NCBI GenBank assembly: GCA_002050275.1
Contig: MWTB01000016.1
Location: 1 to 64,000, forward strand
DNA length: 64,000 nucleotides
Origin: Anaerolineae bacterium UTCFX1
GTDB taxonomy: Bacteria > Chloroflexota > Anaerolineae > Anaerolineales > Villigracilaceae
Direction: 5' to 3'
A program made the translations under genes and the position numbers. The notes below the pieces were generated by a model. The model ran no database searches and was not told where the DNA came from. It saw only the letters and a program-made list of their open reading frames with translations. Positions 16,586-25,092 of this stretch are shown here, in pieces. Every line of letters starts with the position of its first letter. The first letter of the stretch is position 1.

Positions 16586-17476
16586 TTAATCCGCAGGTTG
16601 TGCGGAAAGTTGACTTACAAAAGGTTCAGCCATCGTTCTTCGGACGTATTCCGCAAAAGACGTTGGCGCTCTTTTCAGCAAAAGTTGCAAAAAGCGCGGA
16701 TTGCCGCTCAGCCCCTGCCGCGCATAATATCGAAACATTGCGCGCAACGTTTCGATTTGATACTCGCCCATTCCTGCGGCGCGGGCTTGCGTCTGCCATT
16801 CCGCGAGGGAGATTTCTTGCGGCTCGACTGGACGCGCAAGCGCTTCGCTTAACACAAGCGCGACTTCGCTTTGCGTCATTCCCGCCGTGCCGACCAACTC
16901 AATGACGGCATTATACCAATCGGGTTCGGTCAAAACGACGGCGGCGGCTTGCGCCACATCTTCCACGTCTATAAGGCTTAAGCGCGTTTGCGGCGGATAG
17001 GGAATGGAATAAACGCCGCGTTCACGGATGGAAGAATCGCGCGCCGCTATGTTTTGCATGTAGACGCAAGGCTGTAAAATGGTAAAGGGCAATCCGCTGG
17101 CGAAAAGCGCTTCTTCCACGCGCATTTTCAGCCAATGATGCGGCATGGCTTCCACTTGCGGATGCAGCACGGAGTGATAGACGAAATGTCGCGCGCCCGC
17201 CGCCTGCGCCGCCGCGATAACGCGTTCGCCGATTTCAACTTCGCGCGGACTGACGTTCGGCGGAATGTGATAAATCGCCCGCGCGCCGTCCATTGCGCGT
17301 TGCAGATCGGCTTCGTTAAGCATATCGCCGACCAGCGCTTCTTGCGCGCCCAAGGCTTTGAGCGGCGCGATTTGTTCGGCGCGGCGGACGAGCGCTCGCA
17401 CGGATTCTCCGCGCACGGATAAGGCGCGCACAAGCGCCCGTCCCGTTTTGCCTGCCGCTCCCGTCACTAAAATCAT
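16586..17476 (-). CDS. NmrA-like NAD(P)-binding protein
   Basis: A 296-residue atypical short-chain dehydrogenase with an N-terminal Rossmann motif GAAGKTGRALVRAL and an HSVLHPQ segment in place of the usual YxxxK site. The pattern matches NmrA/QorB-like proteins, which bind NAD(P) and act as sensors or quinone reductases. It overlaps the stop of the double cyclase gene by 4 bases and precedes the hydroxylase FAD subunit. It could reduce a quinone-like product or sense redox state in the pathway; neither is shown. Confidence 0.8.
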   Translation of the reverse strand: MILVTGAAGKTGRALVRALSVRGESVRALVRRAEQIAPLKALGAQEALVGDMLNEADLQRAMDGARAIYHIPPNVSPREVEIGERVIAAAQAAGARHFVYHSVLHPQVEAMPHHWLKMRVEEALFASGLPFTILQPCVYMQNIAARDSSIRERGVYSIPYPPQTRLSLIDVEDVAQAAAVVLTEPDWYNAVIELVGTAGMTQSEVALVLSEALARPVEPQEISLAEWQTQARAAGMGEYQIETLRAMFRYYARQGLSGNPRFLQLLLKRAPTSFAEYVRRTMAEPFVSQLSAQPAD

Positions 17477-19137
17477 TCTTTAAAAGCGACGAAACGACCC
17501 CAGCACGATTCCAACTCCATGCCTTTTTGCACGAAGCAGCCGATGAAGTAACGTCCGCTTTCGAGGTCGGCAAGGTCTTTGCCCAAGTTTTCGGCGTGGA
17601 TGATGTGCTTTGGAAATAAGTTAAGGTGCATGTCTTGATAATACTGATCGAGCGGGTACATCTCATCCCAACTTTTGCCGAAGGCTTCGATCAACTTGCG
17701 GTTGGCTTCTTCAAAGGTCTTCGGATGCCAGTTGCGTTGAATCGTGTTCATGGGATGTTCCATCGCCACGCAATCCACGCCCAGCCACTTGATTTCCTTT
17801 TCTACGCACCAATCTGCAAAATCGGCGGAGGGGCCAGGGTGGCGAATCATATAACGGAATTCGTCCGAGTCGGGGCTATTCCAACCGTATTTGTTATAGC
17901 CTGTTTTGACGATCAAAATATCGCCTTTACGAACGTCCGCAACTTTTTCGATCATCTCTGGCGAATAGACGCTGGTATCGCTGACCATGCTGGAGATGTC
18001 GGCGATTACGCCCGAACCGAACCAATAGTCGAAAGGCATTTGCCCGATGGTGCGACCCGTAACATAGAAGTGGCGTTCGCCGTCCATGTGCGTGGCGAGA
18101 TGGAAACTGGCGCGGCAGTGCGCGTTGTTGCGTCCCATGCCGAAGTATTGTCCGCCGACTCGTTTAGTGTAGTTGACGCTGAGCGGAACGTAATTCGCCC
18201 ATTGCGGAGATTGCACGCTGAAAGGAACGGTCATATCGAAAACGGGCGCAGCACGCAGCGCGTCGAAGAATTGATTGGCGTCCATGTCGTCGGGCGGCAA
18301 CAACGCGGCGACGCGACTCCACGCCGATTCGACTTCCATGAACGGAACAGGATTGACCATGATCCAAGCGCGTTTATTTTTGAGTTCGTCAATTTGCCCG
18401 CCGAGCGCTTCTGCCAACAACAAACCCGATTTGGGCATGACGACATGCGTCAACTCATAATATTTTTCGGGCGGGAAAAGTTCGTCCCACGTTTTGCCGC
18501 GCGTCTCTTTGAGTTTGGCTTCCGCTTTTTCAAATTCGCGCGCGTGCATGTAACGCAAATTGGTGTTCATCGGATGTTCCGCGCAGCCGCAGTCCACGCC
18601 GACCAGTTTGAGTTTCATATCCAACGCCCACTGGAAGAATTCAGGCGAGGGACCTGGGTGACGCAGGTAATAACCGAATTCTTTATTTTCCACGCCGCCT
18701 TGCGCCGCTTGATTGCGAACGTCGGGTTGATCCCAGCCGTACTTGTGATAACCCGTGTTGATGATAAGAATGTCGCCTTGTTTGACTTCGACGCGCGAGG
18801 TGATCATTTCGGGCGTATATAAGCTGTAATCTGAAACCGCGTCGGAAATATCCACGACGACGCCTTCGCCATACAAATCGCTGAGCGGAATATCGGCGAT
18901 AGCGCGCGCGCCCGAATGAAAAGCGCGCGGTCCAACCAGATGCGTGCCAGTGTTATTGCTCCACTCGATTAACTGCCCGTTCGCGCCTTGTCCACCGATG
19001 AACGAACCCGTCAGCCGTTTGAAGAACTGAACTTGCAAAGGCATTTCGCCGGGGAAAGGCGGCGTAAAAATGCTTAAGGCTTGAGTGAGATCAAACCATT
19101 TTGCGCGAGTCAAAATATCAACTGCCGATTGAGTCAT
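17473..19137 (-). CDS. Double-domain cyclase-family protein, N-half degenerate
   Basis: A 554-residue fusion of two cyclase-family domains (about 1-280 and 295-554). Single-domain members have about 210-300 residues. The C-terminal half keeps the metal site as HLATHMDGERHF (His345, His349, Asp351, His355). In the N-terminal half the matching stretch reads NTGTHLVGPRAF, so three of four ligands are changed (Asn62, Val68, Ala72) and only His66 remains. The N-half still has GVDCGCAEHPMN (179-190), as does the other cyclase. The ATG at 19137 has AAAGGAG upstream. The protein probably works as a pseudo-dimer with one active and one structural or substrate-binding half. Confidence 0.88.
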   Translation of the reverse strand: MTQSAVDILTRAKWFDLTQALSIFTPPFPGEMPLQVQFFKRLTGSFIGGQGANGQLIEWSNNTGTHLVGPRAFHSGARAIADIPLSDLYGEGVVVDISDAVSDYSLYTPEMITSRVEVKQGDILIINTGYHKYGWDQPDVRNQAAQGGVENKEFGYYLRHPGPSPEFFQWALDMKLKLVGVDCGCAEHPMNTNLRYMHAREFEKAEAKLKETRGKTWDELFPPEKYYELTHVVMPKSGLLLAEALGGQIDELKNKRAWIMVNPVPFMEVESAWSRVAALLPPDDMDANQFFDALRAAPVFDMTVPFSVQSPQWANYVPLSVNYTKRVGGQYFGMGRNNAHCRASFHLATHMDGERHFYVTGRTIGQMPFDYWFGSGVIADISSMVSDTSVYSPEMIEKVADVRKGDILIVKTGYNKYGWNSPDSDEFRYMIRHPGPSADFADWCVEKEIKWLGVDCVAMEHPMNTIQRNWHPKTFEEANRKLIEAFGKSWDEMYPLDQYYQDMHLNLFPKHIIHAENLGKDLADLESGRYFIGCFVQKGMELESCWGRFVAFKE

Positions 19138-19178
19138 AAAATTTTCTCCTTTCAATATGATGATGCGCAACAGCGCGA

Positions 19179-20423
19179 TTAGGCGAAGCCGTATTTCTCC
19201 GCGTACGCCATAAAGGCTTCTTGGAACATCTCAAAAGGCGGACGCACCAAGCCCGCGCCGATTTGCCCAACGCCCGCGTCTTTATGGGCAATGCCCGTGT
19301 TGACGCGCGGCGTGATGCCCGTCTCGACCACTTTGCGAATATCAATGCCAGTGGGCGTTCCGCGAAAATCCAACGGCGGGACTGTGAAATATTTATGTTC
19401 GCCGTGCGTAATTTCGTACATTTCCAAAGTCGCATTAATAGCGTCCTTCGGTTTGCCGCTCACAAACGTCACGATCGCGGGCGCAGTCGCCATAGCAAAT
19501 CCGCCAATGCCAGCCGTCTCGGTGATGGTGCTGTCGCCGATGTCGCCGCTGGCATCCGCTTCGCTGAAGCCGGGGAAGTACAACCCTTGCGGAGTCGCCA
19601 CTGGCGCGGTGAACCAACGATCGCCCAACCCGCTGACGCGCATACCGAAGTCTGTGCCGTTGCGCGCCATAACCGAAACGATCGTGCTGCCTTCAATATC
19701 GTGCGCAGTTTCCGCCATCGCTTTACAAGCAGCCATCACGGGATTCAAAACGCTCAGGGCGTTATCGCCCAACGATTTGATAATTTGCGCGGCAAGGTCC
19801 GAATTAGGCGCGGCTTGCGCGACAAAAGGCGCAAGTTTCGCAGTGTACATGAACGAGCCGGCTTTATTGCGATTGTGTCCTTCGTCGCCCATGTGCAAGG
19901 CTTCCGCAATTAATGCGCGCATATCCAACCCGCCGCTCAACTCAATGGCTTTTGCCAACACGGGCGCCATCGTATCGTTAAGCCAATGCAAGCGTTCTTG
20001 CACGTCTTCGCTATACGCGCCGTAGCGCAACACTTTGCCATAGCCTTCGTTGACGTTGGAGAACGTCCTATTTCCGTGAGTTTTATTTTCGACGATATAA
20101 ACCCACATAGACGGGCTGGTGACTCCCGCCATCGGTCCCACCGCGTGATGATGATGGCACGGCTCTAATTTAATCTTGCCCGATTCGACCAACGCTTGCG
20201 CTTCCGTCATATCTTTGGCTTTGCCTTCGTAGATTAACGCGCCCGTAATCGCGCCGCGCATCGGACCCGAAGCGCGCGCCCAAGTGATCGGCGGGCCGGC
20301 GTGCATGAGCAGATCATCGCTCATACCGGGGATGACGTCGCGCGCGACGCCCATCCCGATCAACATCGGGCGAGATTCCATCATGCGGTCAATCGCTGTG
20401 TCGTTTGCTTTTTCGATATCCAT
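19179..20423 (-). CDS. DUF1116 protein (YlbE/AllG-like)
   Basis: A 414-residue protein of the DUF1116 family, with the histidine cluster EPCHHHHAVGPMAGV near residue 94. In E. coli the related YlbE (AllG) works with FdrA (AllF) and YlbF (AllH) as oxamate carbamoyltransferase in allantoin breakdown. Here the FdrA gene lies 12 bases upstream, so the pair is likely to act together on a carbamoyl group. No DUF2877 (AllH) partner is visible in the window. The ATG is preceded by AAAGGAG. The exact reaction in this organism is unknown. Confidence 0.88.
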   Translation of the reverse strand: MDIEKANDTAIDRMMESRPMLIGMGVARDVIPGMSDDLLMHAGPPITWARASGPMRGAITGALIYEGKAKDMTEAQALVESGKIKLEPCHHHHAVGPMAGVTSPSMWVYIVENKTHGNRTFSNVNEGYGKVLRYGAYSEDVQERLHWLNDTMAPVLAKAIELSGGLDMRALIAEALHMGDEGHNRNKAGSFMYTAKLAPFVAQAAPNSDLAAQIIKSLGDNALSVLNPVMAACKAMAETAHDIEGSTIVSVMARNGTDFGMRVSGLGDRWFTAPVATPQGLYFPGFSEADASGDIGDSTITETAGIGGFAMATAPAIVTFVSGKPKDAINATLEMYEITHGEHKYFTVPPLDFRGTPTGIDIRKVVETGITPRVNTGIAHKDAGVGQIGAGLVRPPFEMFQEAFMAYAEKYGFA

Positions 20424-20435
20424 AAAAATGCTCCT

Positions 20436-22166
20436 TTACTTTTTGCTTTTCATACGCGCTAAAATATCCATCATTTTTTCGTTGCCGCCCGCGGCGGGTT
20501 TCCAATCCACATGGACGACTTCCGCGCCTTGCGCCGTCAGCGCTTCAAAGAAGGATTCCAAACCGACGTTGATGGCGGCTAAGGGCTGGTTCAACGCCTC
20601 TAACGCAACGGACGGATTCGTCGCCGCCGTTGGGTTGACTCCGCGCTGAGTCAACGCTTGCGCCAATCGTCCAACGCGACGCGCGGCGGCATCGTTGCTG
20701 ACTTCCACAATCGCGCCCGCTTCTTTTAATAGACGAATTTGCTCGCCCATATTTTGCGGGTCCTCGTCCGTTCCCGCCACAAGAGCGACGACTTCGAGAT
20801 AGCGTCCCGCTTCTTCGGCGGCGCGACGGGCTTTGGCGATAGCGGGCGCCAGCTCGGAAGCGGGATTCGGATGCGAACCATAACCCAGCACGACATCCAA
20901 CAGAATGATCGCCGTTTCGGGATCGCGCGCTTCTTTCTCCAAGCGGCGGATGCGTAAATCGTTATCCATCATGGGATGCAAACGTCCAACCGTAAACACA
21001 TCTTCGCCGAGATCAACAATGGAATGCTCATGGCTGACGAGCGGGTCTTGCAGGCTCAACGCTTTATCAAGCGGCGCGTTGGAATACACGGCGGGCAGGT
21101 AATCGCGCAAAATCAATTGCGCTTCATACGCCAGCGTGCCGCCTGAGAACAATCCGCGCAGATAACGCTGTCCTTCCGCGAAGCGCGCTACGTTCAATTC
21201 TTGCGTTTCCGCTTCGGGGTTTTGTTCGGCTTGAATCGCCAGTTGCGCGGTTTCGTCAAACGTAGTTGTAAAGGTTACGTTATCCACTTTACGCATAGAT
21301 GCGGCGTATCCGATGAAGTTGACGATAACGGGTTTGCTCGCCTTGCGCGCCGCGCCGATGATGTCCGCCGCCACTTTTGGAGAAGGCGGCTTGGAAAGCA
21401 AAACGATAACTTTCGTGTTCGCGTCGCGATCGAGAGCGTTCAGCGCTTGACGCAGCGTAGCGGCATTGACCGCTTCCGAGAGGTCGCGTCCGCCCGTGCC
21501 GATGGCGTGCGTCATCCCGCCGCCCATTTGATGAATGCGCAGCGCGACTTGTTGCAAGCCCGTTCCCGAAGCCGCCACCATGCCGATCGCACCGCGTCGA
21601 ACTTTATTGGCAAAGCCCAACCCTATGCCGTTAATAATCGCCGTGCCGCAGTCGGGTCCCATCACCAACAAGCCCTTTTCGGCGGCTTCTTTCTTTAAGG
21701 AAAGCTCATCGTCGAGCGAGACGTTATCGCTATACAAGAAGACGTTTTTGCCCAGACCCAGCGCTTCTCGCGCAACGCCTGCCGCATAGCGTCCCGGCAC
21801 AGAGATTAAAACCCACTGCGCGGCGGGGTTCATCTTCGCGGCGGTATCGAGCGTTTTAGCGCGATAGTCCTGTTCAATCCCGCCGCCGCGCCGCGCCGCA
21901 ATTAACTCGTCCACCCTGCTAATCGCGGATGTCGCTTGGGCTTCATCCGCGCCTTTGACGACGATAATTAAATCATCCGCGCCCGCCGATTTAATTTCAT
22001 CCACCAACAAAGCGCTTTGCTCCAAAACTTCTTTATTAGCGTCCGTACCCATCACCACGCCCGCATCCAGCACGCCGGGCAGTTCGAGCAACGAACGCTG
22101 CAAATGCATCAACACGACCGAATCGTAGTATGCGCCAGATCGAATTTCTGTTTTTATAAACTCCAT
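20436..22166 (-). CDS. FdrA-like acyl-CoA synthetase family protein (AllF-like)
   Basis: A 576-residue FdrA-type protein. It has two succinyl-CoA-synthetase-like nucleotide or ligase parts, seen in LVMGPDCGTAIINGIGLGFA and the glycine-rich MVAASGTGLQQVALR and AIGTGGRDLSEAV. The ATG at 22166 is preferred because a GAGGG site lies upstream; five more codons to 22181 are possible. FdrA (AllF) of E. coli is a subunit of oxamate carbamoyltransferase, which forms carbamoyl phosphate. Pairing with the DUF1116 gene suggests the same type of reaction here. Alternatively it may form an acyl-CoA from a product of the pathway. Confidence 0.88.
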   Translation of the reverse strand: MEFIKTEIRSGAYYDSVVLMHLQRSLLELPGVLDAGVVMGTDANKEVLEQSALLVDEIKSAGADDLIIVVKGADEAQATSAISRVDELIAARRGGGIEQDYRAKTLDTAAKMNPAAQWVLISVPGRYAAGVAREALGLGKNVFLYSDNVSLDDELSLKKEAAEKGLLVMGPDCGTAIINGIGLGFANKVRRGAIGMVAASGTGLQQVALRIHQMGGGMTHAIGTGGRDLSEAVNAATLRQALNALDRDANTKVIVLLSKPPSPKVAADIIGAARKASKPVIVNFIGYAASMRKVDNVTFTTTFDETAQLAIQAEQNPEAETQELNVARFAEGQRYLRGLFSGGTLAYEAQLILRDYLPAVYSNAPLDKALSLQDPLVSHEHSIVDLGEDVFTVGRLHPMMDNDLRIRRLEKEARDPETAIILLDVVLGYGSHPNPASELAPAIAKARRAAEEAGRYLEVVALVAGTDEDPQNMGEQIRLLKEAGAIVEVSNDAAARRVGRLAQALTQRGVNPTAATNPSVALEALNQPLAAINVGLESFFEALTAQGAEVVHVDWKPAAGGNEKMMDILARMKSKK

Positions 22167-22213
22167 GTTCCCTCTTTTCAATTATTTTATAGCGAATCGC
22201 CAACGACAAAAAC

Positions 22214-23419
22214 TTACACCGCGTTCTTTTGATGCAAGGCGGCGATCTCTTCATCCGAATAGCGCAATTGCGCAAGGATTTCGTCCGTGTGCTGACCGAG
22301 CGTCGGCGGCGGCGCGTGAACTTCGGCGGGCGTGGCAGAAAGTTTGTACGGGAAGCCCGTCATGCGGATTGCGCCAGCCGTAGGATGTTGCGTCTCTAAG
22401 ATCATATTGCGCGCTTCAGTTTGCGGGTCGGCGAAAACCTGCGGCAGATTATTAATCGGCGCGCAAGGCAAGCCGGCTTGCATCAACGCGTCCAGCCATT
22501 CGCGGGCGTTGCGTTGCGAGAACGTTTGGTTCAACTCCGCCAGCAACTCGACCCGATGCGCGACGCGCTTCGAGTTACCCTCGAAGCGCGCGTCATTAAG
22601 TAAATCGGTACGATTCATAATATTACATAAAGTCGCCCATTGGCGGTCGTTCGCCGCGCCGACCATAATCCAGCCGTCGTTGACGGGGAAGATTTCGTAC
22701 GGGGCGATATTGGGATGCGCGTTGCCGAGTCGGCGCGGAGGTTGCTCGCCGATGAGATAGTTTGAGGCGGCGTTGGTCAATAAGGCAATATGCGCGTCGA
22801 AAAGCGAGATATCAATCAATTGCCCTTCGCCCGTCAAATCGCGCGCGCGCAAAGCGGACAGAATAGCGGTCGAGGCGAACATGCCAGAGGTAATATCAAT
22901 GATGGGAATGCCGACGCGCGACGGCGGTCCCTCGACGGGACCGGTCAGGCTCATCATGCCGCCTTCGGCTTGGATGATAGCGTCGTAGCCTGGGCGTTCG
23001 GCGTAAGGTCCCGTGCGCCCATAGCCGCTGATCGAGCAGTAAATCAATTTGGGATAGAGGCGATGCAAATCTTCATAGCCAAGCCCAAATTTATCTAAAT
23101 CGCCTGTGCGATAATTTTCTACAAGAACGTCCGCGTCGCTCGCCAAACGGCGCACAATTTCCTGCCCTTCGGCGCTTTGAAGGTTGACGGTGATGCTGCG
23201 TTTATTACGATTGGCGGTTAGAAAATAAGCGGACTCGCCCGCATACGCGCCATAAGGCTTCCCCACAAAAGGCGGACCCCAGCCGCGACTCTCGTCGCCG
23301 CTTTTGGGGCGTTCTACTTTAACCACATCCGCGCCGAGATCGCCTAACATCATCGTGCAATAGGGGCCGGCGAGGGCGCGAGTCATATCTAAAACTCGAA
23401 CATTCTGTAACGGACGCAT
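22214..23419 (-). CDS. CaiB/BaiF family (class III) CoA-transferase
   Basis: A 401-residue class III CoA-transferase with the family start MRPLQNVRVLDMTRALAGPY, GADVVKVERP (about 30-39) and the segment NYRTGDLDKFGLGYEDL preceding PGYDAIIQAEGGMM, where the catalytic Asp is expected. These enzymes move CoA between carboxylic acids through an acyl-Asp intermediate. It is the first gene of the leftward catabolic cluster, with AAAGGAG before the ATG and a good promoter at 23561-23589. It probably activates a carboxylate made or consumed in the pathway. Confidence 0.93.
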   Translation of the reverse strand: MRPLQNVRVLDMTRALAGPYCTMMLGDLGADVVKVERPKSGDESRGWGPPFVGKPYGAYAGESAYFLTANRNKRSITVNLQSAEGQEIVRRLASDADVLVENYRTGDLDKFGLGYEDLHRLYPKLIYCSISGYGRTGPYAERPGYDAIIQAEGGMMSLTGPVEGPPSRVGIPIIDITSGMFASTAILSALRARDLTGEGQLIDISLFDAHIALLTNAASNYLIGEQPPRRLGNAHPNIAPYEIFPVNDGWIMVGAANDRQWATLCNIMNRTDLLNDARFEGNSKRVAHRVELLAELNQTFSQRNAREWLDALMQAGLPCAPINNLPQVFADPQTEARNMILETQHPTAGAIRMTGFPYKLSATPAEVHAPPPTLGQHTDEILAQLRYSDEEIAALHQKNAV

Positions 23420-23560
23420 AAACTCCTTTTTCTTCCAGAGAATCTCAAGCCAATAAAACGAAAAAGACCCGAGTAAAAATAACCGGAGATTTTTTATTCG
23501 TGCGAAACATCTTGACTATATAGCTTGTCGCGCTAATTTGTCTTACAACTTTATCGTAGC

Positions 23561-23589
23561 ATTATACGAGTTTCAACGCGTTCTCACAA
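23561..23589 (-). promoter_or_regulatory. Promoter of the 17-kb catabolic cluster
   Basis: Read leftward, TTGTGA (23584-23589) and TATAAT (23561-23566) are 17 bases apart. Transcription would begin near 23553, giving a leader of about 130 bases before the CoA-transferase. No other comparably good promoter is seen before 6433 on this strand, so it may drive the whole cluster. Confidence 0.6.
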
Positions 23590-23649
23590 GAGCGGGTTGA
23601 GCCGCCCCCAATGCTTACTCATCGTTTCAACCTAACCTTTGCAACAGAA

Positions 23650-23868
23650 CGACAAGGAGGCTAAATTGGCTGCGCATTTTGCAGATTTATAGGCAGGCAT
23701 TCAAGGGTTAAAAACATTGCTCCTCAAGATGACGAGGAGCAGCATAGTTTCTTTACTAAAGAAACAAATAATTGATGCAGTGATCGAACGAGTAACCGTC
23801 AACAGGAATCGCAAGTTGAGGCTGAAATCAAGCTAAATCAGCTTGCAGTCCTTGAGAAAGATTCGGCT
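23650..23868 (+). pseudogene. Decayed C-terminus of a serine recombinase
   Basis: One frame gives KKQIIDAVIERVTVNRNRKL and then stops; a frame change restores EIKLNQLAVLEKD. This is the typical C-terminal tail of large serine recombinases. Upstream, NIAPQDDEEQHSFF in yet another frame fits the same region of such proteins. Two or more frameshifts and the missing catalytic N-terminus make it a remnant. Its end abuts the DUF35 gene, and no intact mobile gene accompanies it. The rest of the 23420-23872 interval holds only the leftward promoter. Confidence 0.65.
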
Positions 23869-23872
23869 CTCG

Positions 23873-24286
23873 CTATACCGTATCTGGCATATATAGATAG
23901 GGGCGAAATTTATAGCCGTAAACAATCATTCCGCGCTCATCGCCGTCGTCGCGCATCTTGCGCGTCACCATCTCGACAGGCATGCCGATCTCAACAGCGT
24001 TGTCGCCCACATCGGTAAGTTGGGCAGTGAGTATAGGTCCCTCTTCCAACTTGACTAGCGCAACCGTATAAGGCGCGTTAGCGTCAAACCCAGCTGGGGC
24101 TTCATAGACGGTAGTAAACGAATACACTTCACCTTTGCCGCTGAACGCATAAAGATCCTTAGCTTCATCGCCACAATTTGGACACACGTCGCGTGGGGGG
24201 AAGATTTTCGCGTCGCAATGCGGGCAAACCTCGCCGACCAGCCCGTAACGTTGTTTCTTGAGTCGCCAATGTCGTGAAATTTCCAT
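23873..24286 (-). CDS. DUF35 OB-fold protein with rubredoxin-like zinc ribbon
   Basis: A 137-residue protein with an N-terminal zinc ribbon (CPHC...CPNC, 13 residues between the pairs) and a C-terminal OB-fold with the segment YSFTTVYEAPAGF. DUF35 proteins often accompany thiolases; in archaea one bridges acetoacetyl-CoA thiolase and HMG-CoA synthase so that acetoacetyl-CoA is passed on directly. The thiolase-like and HMG-CoA synthase genes lie 6-9 kb away on the same strand, so it may be their partner. The ATG at 24286 has AAAGGA upstream; an extension to 24334 does not. Confidence 0.85.
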   Translation of the reverse strand: MEISRHWRLKKQRYGLVGEVCPHCDAKIFPPRDVCPNCGDEAKDLYAFSGKGEVYSFTTVYEAPAGFDANAPYTVALVKLEEGPILTAQLTDVGDNAVEIGMPVEMVTRKMRDDGDERGMIVYGYKFRPYLYMPDTV

Positions 24287-24382
24287 GATAAGTTTTCCTT
24301 TCGCAAAGATAATTCTATGCCATTGGACTCTCAAAGACTCTCAAATTTTCCTCCATTTAGGGGCATTTATAAGGAGGAGATA

Positions 24383-24422
24383 AAAAATAGCGCGGATGCT
24401 TTGCAGCATCCGCGCTATTTTT
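24383..24422. terminator. Terminator hairpin between the DUF3597 and DUF35 genes
   Basis: A perfect 18-bp stem (24383-24400 with 24405-24422) and a TTGC loop, flanked by A and T runs, works in either direction. In the leftward direction it ends the DUF3597 transcript. Confidence 0.9.
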
Positions 24423-24439
24423 AGTAGATTCTAACTGTT

Positions 24440-24907
24440 CTAGTCGAGTAATTCCTTCGGAACATTACCGCCATTGGCAGCAATGCGCTTGAGGACCTCT
24501 TTGTGCAGCCAAGTGTTCATCTTGGCAGAATCGCCCATTAGTTCGGCGGGGCAATTAAGCTCGGTAGCAAGCTCTTTGCGAGCATCGAAGCTCGAGTCGA
24601 TTTCAAGCAATTTGAGCAGATCCACAATGGAGACTTTCCAGTCGAGTTTAACCGCGCTCGCCTTGGCAAGTCCATCAAGTTTGGAGACTACGTCAACCAT
24701 AGCCATCGCTTCCGGATGAACGCCTTCCGCCTGCGCCATTGCAGGACGAGCCAAGCCGCCCGGTGTAGCTGAACCAACTGTCGGGGTAGAGGCGGGAGCG
24801 CTGCCGGTGACCACACCAGCAGGTTTAGACATACCCGCAAACTGCGGTTTGTCCTCCTCTTTTTTACCCATACCAAGTTTTCCAAGAATTTTTGAGAAGA
24901 AACCCAT
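24440..24907 (-). CDS. DUF3597 domain protein
   Basis: A 155-residue protein. The N-terminus MGFFSKILGKLGMGKK is basic, followed by an Ala/Pro/Thr-rich linker (about 20-60). The C-terminal part (about 70-155), with KLDWKVSIVDLLKLL, SFDARKELATELN and MNTWLHKEVLKRIAANGGN, matches DUF3597. Members resemble small LysM-linked or stress-related proteins; the function is unknown. The ATG has AAAGGAG upstream and the gene has its own terminator, so it is probably monocistronic. Confidence 0.82.
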   Translation of the reverse strand: MGFFSKILGKLGMGKKEEDKPQFAGMSKPAGVVTGSAPASTPTVGSATPGGLARPAMAQAEGVHPEAMAMVDVVSKLDGLAKASAVKLDWKVSIVDLLKLLEIDSSFDARKELATELNCPAELMGDSAKMNTWLHKEVLKRIAANGGNVPKELLD

Positions 24908-25092
24908 GACAACTCCTTTCAGAAGTTAGAGAAATTTATATAAGGATTGCGCGATCGCTACTTCATCCTTACATAATTATTATAACGCGAACTGAGTAAA
25001 TAGACGCATTATTCCCGTAAGAGATTCGTAAGAAGAAAAATATCCCGGGGTCTAAATTTATTCTTTTCGCAAATAACTTATAATCATTCTCG

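Noticed and set aside
17626..18822. Long open frame (398 codons) on the plus strand opposite the double cyclase
   Set aside because: It runs antisense to a gene with clear family motifs and has no recognisable domain; codon bias of the true gene explains the lack of stops.
23420..23872. An intact integrative element
   Set aside because: Only a frameshifted recombinase tail is present, with no catalytic domain and no attachment sites that could be recognised.
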